The notes under the pieces were generated by a model, which was given only the letters and a program-made list of their open reading frames with translations, was not told the origin of the DNA and did no database searches. A program made the position numbers and the translations under genes. A stretch of DNA of 64,000 bases from the NCBI GenBank assembly GCA_039545355.1, contig BCJJ01000008.1, positions 682,001-746,000 of the forward strand, read 5' to 3'. The stretch is from Trichosporon coremiiforme. Lineage: Eukaryota > Basidiomycota > Tremellomycetes > Trichosporonales > Trichosporonaceae. Positions 1 to 11,390 of the stretch are shown piece after piece. Positions within the stretch are counted from its first letter, which is position 1. Each line of letters begins with the position of its first letter.

Positions 1-3000
1 AGAAAGCTATGCCGGCACGATTCGCGAACCGATTAGGCAAGAAGCCAACGCCTGCGGCATCAGAAGAGTCATCACCGGCCCCCGAGTCGCCCAAGAAGGC
101 TAAGCCGGTCGAGGACCAGCTACTTGACGAGTTCCCGGAGCCGCCAAAGCGCACCATGCCTGCTAAGTTCGCGAACCGCTTCGGCAAGAAGCCCGCTGCT
201 GCTGCCTCCGATGATGCCCGGTCGAGTGCTACGCCGTCTCCGACGAAGGCACCCGCTGCTCGAGCACCCGCCGCCAAGCCAGCTCCGAAGGCTGCGCCCG
301 CTGCTGGCCCTTCAAAGCCCGCCCCCGCTGGCAAGCCTGGAGCGGCCAAGACTCTGACAAGCTCACCGTCAGAACCCGTCAAGTATCGGTACTCTTCGGA
401 CGACGCTATGGCTAAGGCTGAGGAGCTCATTCCAGCCTCATACCACACCAAGCTCGCCGACAGCGCGTGGAAGGTGCGATTGGAGGGCGCCGACGAGATG
501 GTGACGTGGGTCAGCGAGGGCGGCGGCGATGAGGTCGAGAGCGAGATCATGATGCGGTTTCTCAGCAAGATTCCGGGATGGGGAGAAAAGAACTTCCAGG
601 TGTCCGGCAAGATCTTCCAGGTCATCCAGCTCATGGCGGAGAAGAGCCCGAGTTTCGGAAAACCGGCGGCGTCGCTGGTCATCGGACCACTCACTGACAA
701 GCTCGGTGACCTGAAGCTGAAGAAACCAGCTGGCGAGGCTCTGGTCGCTATCGCCGAGAAGACATCGCTAGCTTTCCTCCTTGCTCAATGTGAGTTTCGC
801 TCCGATGGCATCTGCTAACTTCAGCGTACGAGCCGATGACCAAGCAGAAGGCGCCGAAGGCTCAGGCCGACGCCCTCGCGTGGATCAAGCAGCAGGTTAT
901 CGACTTCGGTGCTGCTGGTATCCCGCTCCGCGAGCTGATTGCTTTCATCAAAAACGCTCTCGGCAGCCCGAACGCTTTGGTCCGATCGAACGCGACTGCT
1001 CTCCTGGTGCAGGTGAAGATCTTCGTTGGCGCGGATATCTCCGGATTTATCGAAGACCTGAACCCGACACTCCTCTCCACCATCAACAAGGAGTTCGACA
1101 AGGTCGAGGGGCAGACGCCGCCGGAGCCCACGCGGCAACAGGCGGACCTGAAGGAGGTCGTGGGCGGCAAGGGCAAGGGCAGCAAGGGAGGTGCCGCGGA
1201 CGCTCTGGACGATCTTATTCCTCGTGTTGAGCTCGACAAGCTTGTCAACCAGACCACAGTTTTGAAGGACTTCAAAAGCGACGCCTGGAAGACGCGCAAG
1301 GAAGCGTTCGAGGCCCTCAACGCTCTCCTTGACGTCAAGTCCAACCAAAGGCTCAAGCCAACGATGGGTGAGTTTCACCGGCTCTTCGCGGAACTGACAT
1401 GCAGGCGAGATCGCTACTGTGCTGAAGAAGGCTATGGCGGACACGAATCTTTCAGTCAAGATGCTTGCGCTCGGTATCATCACCAAGATCGCGACCGGAA
1501 TGGGACAACCCATCGAGAAGTATTGCCGCGTCCTTGTGCCAGCAGTCGCGAGCGTGTGCGCCGACCAGAAGGCGACTACCCGAACAGCTGCTATCAACAC
1601 GCTGTCGGCCATCGCCGACGCCGTCGGCTCCCTGGACCCCATGTATTCCGGGATCGGCGCATCGCTTGAGAGTGTCAACCCTGCCCTGCGCTCGAGCGTG
1701 CTTGGCTGGGTTGCCAGCCGGCTCGCGGACGACCCGCCAGGGCGATCGGCTGACCTTTCGCCCCTTGCTGGCCCTGTGGTTATGTGTCTCGAGGACCGCA
1801 ACGGTGATGTGCGCAAGTCTGCGGGCGCGATGCTGCCGTTCGTCGTTGCCAACGTAGGTTACGATGCCTGCATTGACAAGACATCCAACCTCAAGCCCGC
1901 CTCCAAGGCTACCATCGTCCCCATGATCCAGGCTGCGGATGCGAATGCTCCGCCATCGTCGTCCGCTGCTGCTCTCCCGCCACCCACGCCCGCCAAGGCT
2001 GCTCCCGCCGCCGCTGCCACGCCGGCCAGAAGCCTGAAGGCTCCTACTGCTAAAATCACCGCTGCCACGCCGCGGGCTTCTGTGCCACGACCGTCCGGCA
2101 TTGCTCCTCCCGGCCGCTCCCTCGCAATGAAGGCATTGGGATCTGCGTCTAGCCATCGACCGCCATCTGCAACCGGTGACCGACCACTGGGTATCCCGAA
2201 GTCTCGCATGATGGCGCCTCGCCCGGCATCGTCCGCATCTTCCCGACCGGCGGTCGCTTCACCGACGGGACGAACACTGCCGTTCGTCACGAGCTCGCCT
2301 GACGGAAAGGCGAACCGGTTGAAGCGGGACGCAGCGAGGTGGATGTTGGAAGCTGGCGCTCGCAGTGACACTCTCGAGTATCTCGCACACCAGATGGAGC
2401 CGCATGCTTCTGCCGATATCTTCACCTTGCTGTTCAGCAAGGACCACCGTGCGGAGGAGGATTTCATGACCGGCCTCGCAGTCATCGCCGAATTCTACGA
2501 CCCGGAGACTGCAGGCGAGTTCGGTTTGCCCGACAGCGAGCTTGATGCCATTCAGTTGGCCAACAATGATCTCGCCCTCAAGTACGCTGCCATCCGACTT
2601 ATGACCAACCACACGCAAGTGAACAACCGTTCACTGGAGGTCATCTCCAACGTCCTCGACTACCTCACCCGGTCTGGCGAGCGTCTGACGGAGGTCGAGG
2701 TCCGTCTTTTCGTGCCCGCCCTGGTTATGAAGCTCGGCGATGCGAAGTTTGTACCAAAGCTTACCCCAATCTTCGACGGACTGGACAAGATCATTCCCGC
2801 TTCTCAGGTGGTTCAGCTTCTGGTCCAGTACGGTCTCGAGGAGAAGGGCGCCGGCAAGACGCAGAAGAACGAAAGTCTCGCTCTCATCGAGAAGGCCTTC
2901 AAACGACGTGGATCGGTGCTTCGCAAGGACGACCGCGGCTTCTACGAGGCCATCGCCAAATGCATCGCCGACCCTGGAACGCGACCAAATGCACTCAATC

Positions 3001-5279
3001 TCATGGCCCTTCTCCAATTACAAGGCGAGTCGCGCAACCTGCAGGCTGTTGTTGCTGGCATGCCGACGTCCGCCAAGGATATGCTCGCCAACCGGCGCAA
3101 CGCCCTGTCCGCGTCGAAGGGTACTAGTGGCATCCCTCGCCCTGGAGATGCTCCGGCTTCTCCCCGTCCAGTATCTCGTGCTAGCTCGAACGCCTCTCAC
3201 GGCACTCCGGCATCGTCTGCCCGCATCTCCCGAGAACTGTCGACGTCTACGTCTGCCCGCCCGCAGCCAAGAGGCATCCCGACGCCTTCGGCTTCAAGGC
3301 TGCCAACAACCACGCCTGCCCGTGGTCAGTCGCGGGGCATTCCCGCTCCGTCGGGCATCCCAGGCTCCATCAAGCGACCGGCTGCCCGCTCGTTGGCTAA
3401 TGACTTCAATGGAGCTGCGGCGCCCTCGCGTGCGATGCAGCCTCTCGGCCGTGCTCCGGCTCCTCCGCCAGAGCCTGAGCTCAGCGAGGCCGCTATGCTC
3501 ATCGACGCCATCTACACCGAGGAAGTCGAGGAGGCTGCCGAGGCGCTCAAGGCGACCGCCGCCGTTCTCGACGAGGACGAGGAAATCTTCATCCCAGAAG
3601 CGCGCAACCTCATCAACGGTCTCTGCTTCCAGCTGAACAACTTGCCGAAGGACCCTGGAGCGCTTCTGGAGTCTCGCAGCCTGCGAAGGATGAAGCACCT
3701 GATGCGCACCATCCATATCACCTTCAGCAAGGCTCGTCTCGTGAAGAAGATCAAGCTTGAAGGACTGGAGACGATGTTTGCCGGCATCAGGCAGCAGTAC
3801 GCCTCGATCGAGGTCTGGAGCGAGGCCCGCGGTGATGATAACCAGAGCGCCAACGACCTGCGCGACTACATGAGCATGGTGCTTAGCAGCATGATCTCCA
3901 CGCCGAGTCGCGAGATGGTGTACACGATCCTCTTCGAGGGTCTTGTCGAGCTCTGCAAGGACATGACGCCCAACCCCGACCCTAAGATGGGATCCGAGAT
4001 CGGTGTCATCCTGCAGTGCACGTACAAGCGTGTCCGTTCGATCGACGCGGACCTGCGGAACGAGCGCATCCGTGCCGGAACGCTGCTGGCGATTATCGAG
4101 AGCCTTCTGCAGGTCATTCCGCCCGTGCAGTGGCGTCGACGCCCCAAGTACGGCCTGCCCCACGGCGACCTCCCCCTGCGTGTCATCAAGACCCTGCTTC
4201 AGCGAGTCATCGGTGAGTTCCTTCTACTGCGTTCAAACAACTAACATCAGTGTACACGAAGGAGATCGGGGTCGGCATCTACGACTTACTGCAGGAGCAG
4301 TTCGGTGCCGAGGCTGACATGACGACTGTGTACAGCTACATCTTCCGAATCTGTGAGTTATACGTCCCAGGCTTTCGAACTAACATCAGCCTCCGCGGAC
4401 GACGCAGCAGCTGCGAATGCCGCCGCGCATAGTGCGGCCCAGGCACCCATACAGCCGCCCCCGGCGCCCGCCCCCGTCGTTGCACCCATTCCCGCTGCGG
4501 ACCCGGCGCCGATCGCGGAGCCCACACCGTCTCGGGCCGAGCACTTCTCCCAACAGGAGAGCGAAGACCGGGTCGAGGCTCTTGAGCGTAACGACCACGT
4601 TGAACGCATGGAGCGCATGGCCGAGCGCATGGACCGACCGCCGTCTCTGTCGCACTCGCGACGCCGCTCCGGCATCGACCGGCCGCTGAGCATTGCGAGC
4701 TCGGCCGCGTCCCGCATGTCCATGGGACCTGACGGCATGCCGAAGTCGCCCCCTCCTACGCGCGATGTGCCCGAGGCCGAGCGCCTCGTGCGCCGCCTGA
4801 CAGACACGCGCGACAACGAGCAGCGCCTGAACGAGCTTCACGCGTTCATGAAGCTGTCGCCCGAGAACGAGGCCGAGGTCCGGGCCGCGATCGCGTCGAC
4901 GTTGAACCCCGCTGCACAGACGTTCGTATGGCGTGCGCTGGATCGCCGTAATGCGGTAGACCAGCCGGTGCAGCCTCTGTCGCCGCCTTCGCGCTCGCCC
5001 GTGCGCGAGCTCGCCTCCCCTCCCCTCTCGGCGACGACGTCGCGACAGTCGCTGTCAGGCTCGATCAGCTTGCGCCCCTCGTCCATGGCGCCTGATGAGC
5101 AGATGGAGAAGCTCAAGGCTGTCTTTGCGCGCGGGTCCCGCGTCTCCCTCGGCGGTGCGCGTTCGAGCACCAGCCCCGGTATCAACAGGCCCCTCAGCGA
5201 GATCGACTCGCAGCAGGTCAGCCCTGAGCGCTCGCTCCACTCCTCGGCGGACAGGCCCAAGAGCGAGATCTCGGGCTAG
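1..5279 (+). CDS. STU2: XMAP215/Stu2/Dis1-family microtubule polymerase (5' partial)
   Basis: This protein adds tubulin at microtubule plus ends and acts at spindle poles and kinetochores. Exons: <1-789, 825-1367, 1405-4212, 4251-4352, 4390-5279, all in frame, giving 1709 visible residues. The frame is open through base 1, so the N-terminus lies upstream. In order I see a basic Ala/Pro/Lys linker (about nt 1-400), a TOG array (about 400-1125) matching animal TOG3, a second TOG (about 1200-1915) matching TOG4 and carrying CLEDRNGDVRK, a Ser/Pro linker, a third TOG (about 2320-3110) resembling TOG5, and a helical C-terminal domain (about 3480-4930) like the TACC-interacting region of chTOG. Introns are 35-38 nt. 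TOG1 and TOG2 are presumed upstream. It converges with the next gene, 157 bp away. The family call is secure; the TOG numbering is from remembered family sequence. Confidence 0.93.
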
Positions 5280-5436
5280 AAGTAGAAGGTAGACGAAACT
5301 GTAATAACGTGTAATGAATGAATGCATCGGAAGTGGCTTGGTCGTAATGTCTTGGGTGCAGGTCGCATCTGTGGCGGTAACATGCAATTTCGGGGATTAT
5401 CGGGTATAGCGCTGAATGTACACAAATTTCGGTTCT

Positions 5437-7797
5437 CTATTCGTTATTCACATCCCATTCAGACAACTCAAGGAATGAATCATAACCTTGTCTCCGCTTC
5501 CTTGCACTATACTGGAGCCTAGGAGTGCGGAGTTCCCTCCTGATACGGCGGTTCACATAAGGGGAACCATGGAGGTTCAGCTCGGGTTCTTCGGGGGAAT
5601 GACCATCCGAGACGGCGAGTTCCGATTCGTCAGTAGAAGGGAGATCGACAGGGTGGGTTTCGGAAAGAGGAGAAACATCGGTCGCGGTCTGAGTAGTCGA
5701 GGGTGGAGTGGCCGAGGGCGGAGCTGTCGAGGGCGGAGTGGTAGAGGGGGGGATGCGCGGAGTGCCTCTCGCGAGAGAGGAGGGCGGATCAGCAACCATC
5801 GAGTGTGCACCCCCATCATCACCAGCCGGTGTCGGCATAGACAGCGCCGCCGTCCAGTTCATACTCTGCCACAGTTGGGGCCGCGTAGCACCGAAAGTGA
5901 TAGTCGTGCGCGGGTTCAGCACAGAGGAGCGATACCAGTTCAGCAACCACGCGGCCGACTGAACGCCGATGGGGGGCTGCGAGGGACAAAGGGTGGGGAC
6001 CTGGGGCGGTTGGGGCAGTGCGGATAAGGGAGGCGGATGAGGAGAAAATGGCGGGAAAGGCAGGATAGGCAGGAAAGGGACAGGCGGCTGTGGAGGAGGC
6101 CACGGATATCCACTGTATGACCATGCGGTCTCGACTTCGGTTGGGCTGAGGCAGTGATAGACCCAAGAGAGATTTGCAGTTGGGGCGGGAGGGGCGGGCG
6201 CTTTCTGGCTGAGAGGTGAGAACGATGCGGAGTTGGACAAGACCGCTGGCGGGGCCCAGGAGTCCTGTTGAGACGGTTCCAAAGGCGCGGACGGGGCTAC
6301 CTGGGGAGAAGGAAGCAGGGAAGCAAAGAGCGCTCCGTACGGGCACGGGGTCTTGGGCGGCGTAGTAAGATCGGCTGGCGAAGGAGTAGGCTGTGTGTGG
6401 CGTTGAGTTGGAGGTTGATCTTGAGCCGCACTGGGTAGAGGGGTGGCACCGGAAGCCCCGTCCCTGGCTGATGCATGAGCGTGCTCAATTAGCTCGAACT
6501 CTTCAGCGTGTTCGACGGCAGCAGAGGTCTCGGTGGAGGTAAGAGCCACGGGCGGTCGAGTTGCGGTAGCGGTCTTGAGGCGCCCGACCGTGTTACGAAG
6601 TGTGTCCTTGATCCCGTTGAAGAGGTGGGAAGCCGCTGCGCTGAGTGATGAAGAAGAGGATGACCGGTGCTCCTGGTTGATAGGCCTCGGCAAACCATCC
6701 TCTTCGTTGCCCGCGGCCGGCTCAGCGGGAACAGAAGGCTCATCCTCCAGGATCAGCTGTGCGGAGGAAGGAGCAGACTCGAGCGGACGCTCCGTGTTGA
6801 AGTCGGGGCGCGACGGGATGCCGTGTTCGCCGCTTTCAGTGATAGTACCGAGAACCGTATTCTGGGCAGTTGGAGACGGCAAGGTATGCAAGGCGGAGGG
6901 GTGGAAGGAGACCGCGGGCGACAAAGTAGGGCTGGCGGGAGGGGACCAGAAGTTCGCACAGAGCTGTAGAAGGGCGGGTGTGTCCATTGGGGAGTTCGGG
7001 AGCATCTGAGCATCCGAGACCCCTTGTCCGGCTGAGATGAGGCTCTTCTTAGCAGGCTGTGCCACACCAAAACCATCCTCCTCATCGAGCCAGTCGGTCT
7101 TCTCCTGTTTGTCACCTCCCGCTGTTGCAGTCGCTGGAGGACGCGCAGTGCTGGTCGTCGACTCGGAGTCGGAGACAGCCTCGGTCACTGAAGAGCCCTG
7201 CTCGCCCGCGTTTTGGCCCTTAGTCCCGTACGCATCAGAGAACTCCAAAGGGCCCGCCTCTTCAGGATCGGCTGCGCGATTCTTGCGCTGCAGGGCTTTG
7301 TACTGGGCGGTTCGGGCCGCTCTACTTGTAGCGATACTGACCTTGGCTTCAGCTGCTCTGTCCATCTTCCGTTGCCACTGCTCCTGATTTCGTCTCGCTT
7401 GGCGGTTGGGCGGTTTCGAAGTCGGCTTGGACTCTGCGTTCTGTGTGGGCTGAGGTGCAGCGGACTGGCCGTAGGACTGCACTACAATGGAGCCCCGGTG
7501 GGAAGGCGAAGGGTTTTGTTTATTGCCATTCTGGCCTGTCCTGTTAGCGTTTTTGCGTTCGCATCACTCACTATTGTTGGCAGATGTAGTGTAGACCGCA
7601 GAAGTCCGCGGGGCAGGTCCGGAGTCAATGCCTGCTGCGTCGCCCTCAACAAGGACAGGAAGGGCGGCCGTCGCAGACCTATTGTGGCTGTCACCATCAT
7701 CGTGTGGTGCGGTGCTCAGTTCCTGGGCCAACTGGACAACACCTGGCCTCCTCACCCGATACTTGGCACGTCCAGGCCGTTGTTTGCGGGGAGGCAT
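5437..7797 (-). CDS. Hypothetical proline/serine-rich disordered protein
   Basis: I do not recognise this protein. Two exons, 7797-7572 and 7535-5437, are joined across a 36-nt intron with a CTAAC branch site; the frame is kept and gives 774 residues. The start at 7797 (MPPRKQRPGRAKYRV) is the first ATG of the open exon. The N-terminus is basic, followed by a charged segment (RNQEQWQRKMDRAAEAK) that could be a short helix or nucleic-acid-binding patch. Most of the rest is Pro/Ser/Thr-rich and probably disordered, with TPPST-type repeats near residue 700. The C-terminus is again basic and Arg-rich (NRRIRRELRTPRLQYS) and ends in an acidic patch. There is no signal peptide or membrane segment. 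It shares a roughly 0.9 kb divergent promoter region with UTP15. A regulatory or RNA-associated role is possible but not shown. Confidence 0.7.
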
Positions 7798-8713
7798 AGG
7801 GAACTGGTCACCGGCGGTGTTGCTGGTAAGAAGTGTGAGAAGAATGGGGAAGTGCTGGGAAGAGGATAAGTCCTCAGTCTGACAACGCCTTTTCTATGTG
7901 ACTTGGCGGGGTCAGCGGAGCAGACTTCGCACCTCCTCGACACTGCCTGCGCAGCTGCACCCAAGCAGCGGAGGCTGGCCGTGATCTGGGTAAGTACTCT
8001 GTTCCCCTCCCCTCTCCCCTTGGATAAAGACAGGCAGCCGGCGCCTGTCTGATACAGACCTTGAAGACGATAGTCTCAGAATAAGCGTTTTGCTCCTGTT
8101 CAGATCGAGATCTCTTGGCCAGCTTTCGTCCGCCCGTAACGCTGCCACACAAGTTTCCAAACGCGCGGTGTTGCCGCCTCATGGTGCGTATCAAAGAGCA
8201 CGCTCTCTGGTGCTCTGACAACTAACTGTGTCTTATGACTGATGCTTCCTTCCCCTGATACGAGCTCGTCACGAAAGCCCCTGCGTCCAAGGCGCTGACG
8301 CAGCTTTTCCAAGCCAGCGCCCACCCTCAATCCTCCCACCACAGGCTCCTCCTTCTGAGCTGCAGGCAGGCCCTTCAGCGTCCACTCCCGGCATGCAATA
8401 ACTCAGCGGTGATCTTCACTCAGCATGCCATGTGCCGTCTCAACAATGGCCTTCCCGCGCCTTCATGCATAGGACCGGTACAGCTGGGTGGATGAGTACC
8501 CCTATTACAGCTGGCAATACAAAATCCGCTGAAGTCACGTGTCTTCAATAAGGTGACTTTCTATTCTCCTCTGATAAGCGAATATGACGTGTCGGAGACA
8601 GCTTGCCGATCGCCACTCAAGATTTCTGAGTGGAGGTCGTGAAGTTACGAGTGACTGACTTGCATCGCGACCACCACCAACGAGCAGCTTGCGGACTCGA
8701 GTCTCAAGCAGCC
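7798..8713. other. Divergent intergenic region
   Basis: This lies between the starts of the hypothetical gene (minus strand) and UTP15 (plus strand). Small ORFs occur on the minus strand (for example 8100-8342), but none looks like a real protein. A CACGTG E-box (bHLH-type site) is at 8536-8541, about 175 bp upstream of the UTP15 ATG. I see nothing else here. Confidence 0.5.
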
Positions 8714-10311
8714 ATGGACTTCCACCCCCTTCAGGCGCTGCCGACAGCGCCCCGCGCTACGTCGAGCGTCAACCCTCACTCGCGTCACTTCCACTCGTTC
8801 CGCCACCCTCTCTTCATCAAGCAGAACGCTCCCGTCACCCACATCCATTTCTCCCCGGCCCGCCCTCACCGATATGCTGTCACGTCCAGCACGCGAGTCC
8901 TCGTATACGCTCCGAAGACCGGAAAGGTTGTGAAGACCGTTTCGCGATTTAAGGACACAGCGCGATGCGGAGAGTTCAGAAAGGACGGCAAGCTCATGGT
9001 TGCCGGAAGCGATGACGCGATTGTTCAGGTGTTCGATGTTGGAAGCAGAGCTGTTCTGAGAACGTTCAAAGGACACAACCAGTGAGTAGAGTCGGTCGCG
9101 CATGACCTAACATCAGGCCGGTTCACGTTACCCACTTCTCCAACCACCTCCCCCAAGTCCTGTCGGGCTCTGACGACACGACTGTCCGGTTGTGGGATGT
9201 CTCGACGCAGGAGTGCCTCACCACCCTCGAAGGACACACCGACTATGTTCGCGCTGCTGTCTTCACCGCCCCCCATCTCATTCTTTCCTCGTCCTACGAC
9301 TCGACCATCAAGCTCTGGGATGTTCGTGCTCCTGCGCAGTCGAACTGCGCCATGACCATGCGTCACGGAGGAGCGCCGGTCGAGGACGTCCTCGCCTTCC
9401 CGTCAGGAGGTGTCGCCATGTCCGCTGGTGGTCCGATTCTGCGTGTTTGGGATCTGGCTATGGGACGCTGTGTCCGTGCTCTCAGCAACCACCAGAAGAC
9501 GATTACCACCCTGGCCTTCGACGGCTCGAAGGGTCGCGTTCTTTCGGGTTCGCTTGACACCATGGTCAAGGCCTACGATGTTGAGGAGTGGAAGGTTGTT
9601 CACACCATGCGTTACCCTGCGCCCGTTCTGTCGCTTGCTGTCTCGCCCGACGACACGCACATCGCCGCGGGTATGTCGGACGGTACGCTTAGCGTCCGCC
9701 GGCGTGATGCGAAGGCGAAGGAGGTCGCCGAGGAGGAGGCAAAGCAGGCTGCCATTGCCAACGGCGCCTACGAGTACTTTGCTGACATGGAGGCTGTCTT
9801 CGGACGTGGTCACGTCAAGGCCAAGGGAGCTGCCCTCGGCCCAGTGATCGGCCCCGCCGATGAGTTCCGTGTTGAGACGAGGAGGAAGGAGCGTCTCCGT
9901 GACTACGACAAGTTCCTGAAGTCGTTCAAGTATTCTGCTGCTCTGGACGCCGCGCTGAAGAAGACTGTCCGACCTACGACGACGTTTGCGCTCATTCTCG
10001 AGCTTGTCCAGCGCGATGCTCTCCGTGTCGCCCTTTCCGGCCGCGATGACGTGACCCTCGAGCCCCTGCTCAGCTTCCTCACTCGTCACGTCACCGACCC
10101 GCGATTCGGTGAGGCGTGCGCCGACGTTGTTTCTGTTCTCCTCGACCTCTACTCGCCTCAGCTCGGTCATTCCCCGCTGGTTGACGAGCTTCTCGCCAAG
10201 CTGAACGGCCGTGTTGAGCGTGAGCTCGCTTTCCAGCGTGAGCTCTTCAAGCTCCGTGGAGCGCTCGACATGACTCTGGCCCAGGCCGCCATGAGCCGGC
10301 TGCAGTCATAA
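8714..10311 (+). CDS. UTP15: U3 snoRNP / t-UTP subunit UTP15 (WD40 protein)
   Basis: UTP15 is a subunit of the t-UTP (UtpA) complex of the small-subunit processome and works in the nucleolus on early 18S pre-rRNA processing and rDNA transcription. Exons 8714-9081 and 9117-10311 are joined by a 35-nt intron (CTAAC branch) and give 520 residues. A WD40 propeller spans about residues 45-330, with repeats ending in LWDV and SGSDDTTVRLWDV. The C-terminal helical UTP15_C domain is at about 385-510. The ATG at 8714 (MDFHPLQALP) is preferred; the same frame is open back to an ATG at 8630, but those residues do not look like the family. The stop codon is only 56 bp from the stop of the convergent PPTase gene, so the 3' UTRs probably overlap. 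Confidence 0.94.
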
Positions 10312-10367
10312 CTTGGGTATCAAATAGCATTATAGACCATCTGATGTAACACTAGCATTCTATATCT

Positions 10368-11180
10368 CTAGTCGTGTCCGATGAATGATCGCACGAACAC
10401 GTTCCAGTCCAGTGGCTCCGGCGTCACGGTTTGGTCTTCCTCGCCGTTCCAAATGACCGCCCAACCATATGTCCCTGCGTTCAAGCTGCCAACCGCCCAA
10501 TGCCAACCGTCTAATCGGGCATCTTTACCATCAATCTCGAGGGCGGAGACCCGTCCGTCACCGACATGTACGTTTATCCGGTCGAGGCCGAAAGAGATGC
10601 CTGTTCCGATTGCCTTGGTGTAGCCCTCCTTCATCGTCCACAGCGTGGTCAAGTACTTCGCTTTGATAACCCCGCTGGTTGTTGACAGTCCCAAACGTTC
10701 ATCTCTGGTGAGCTGAAATTAGCTGAATAGTCATCGCTTGAAAGATTGTTGTGCTGACCTGGAACGAAATGCCCTCCTCGAGCTCCTGGGGATCCTTGGG
10801 CAGATCCATGACGTCTACACCGACTTCGCCATCCCCGATCGCCAGGAGCACGTACTCGCCCTCATGTGTCGTGTTGAAGCCAACCTTGGTCGTCGGCTGA
10901 AGCAGATACGGCTTCCCTCTGGAAGCTACACCAAACTTGGGGTGCTCGGATGCAGGAACGATACCGGCATCGCGCAGGTACCAGGTCGGCAACAGCCTCG
11001 CGGCAAGGGAGCGGACAGCATCGTCAGGGTGCCGGAACCGCCGGACACGATCTTGCGCACGCTCTGGCAGGTGGTGCAGAAGGCGATCGAAGATCTGCAA
11101 GTTAGTTTAAGTGTGAATTGCTGGTAGCTTACATCCTCCGAAATGTCTGACGGCACCTTGAGAGCGAACAGCCGCACCAT
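10368..11180 (-). CDS. 4'-phosphopantetheinyl transferase (Sfp/Lys5 type)
   Basis: This enzyme moves 4'-phosphopantetheine from CoA to a conserved serine on carrier domains, for example alpha-aminoadipate reductase (Lys2, lysine synthesis) and fatty-acid or polyketide synthases. Exons 11180-11133, 11094-10759 and 10712-10368 give 242 residues, with introns of 38 and 46 nt ending in CTAAC...CAG or CTAATTTCAG. The Sfp signatures are present: FNTTHEGEY, GVDVMD (the Mg2+-binding Asp pair) and WTMKEGYTKAIGTG. I chose the ATG at 11180 (MVRLFALKVP) because it fits the family start and has a good context; an in-frame ATG at 11216 would add 12 residues. REV1 starts divergently about 210 bp away. It could be the only Sfp-type enzyme of the genome, but that cannot be seen here. 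Confidence 0.92.
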
Positions 11181-11390
11181 TGTCGATGACAGAGCGAACG
11201 CAAGATTGCTCAGCAAGTCTCGGAAATGACCGAGATAAGTCGTTCGTGCAGCGGCTAATGAGAAGTGCGCGAAGTTTGCTTCCGCTAATGCAGTTGTTTA
11301 CAGTTCAGAAGATGAGGTTGACGTCAACCTCGAATTTGCCGTCTCTCCATCGCTATCAGTCTCGGCTTCAAGGGCAGTTCATAACATGAC

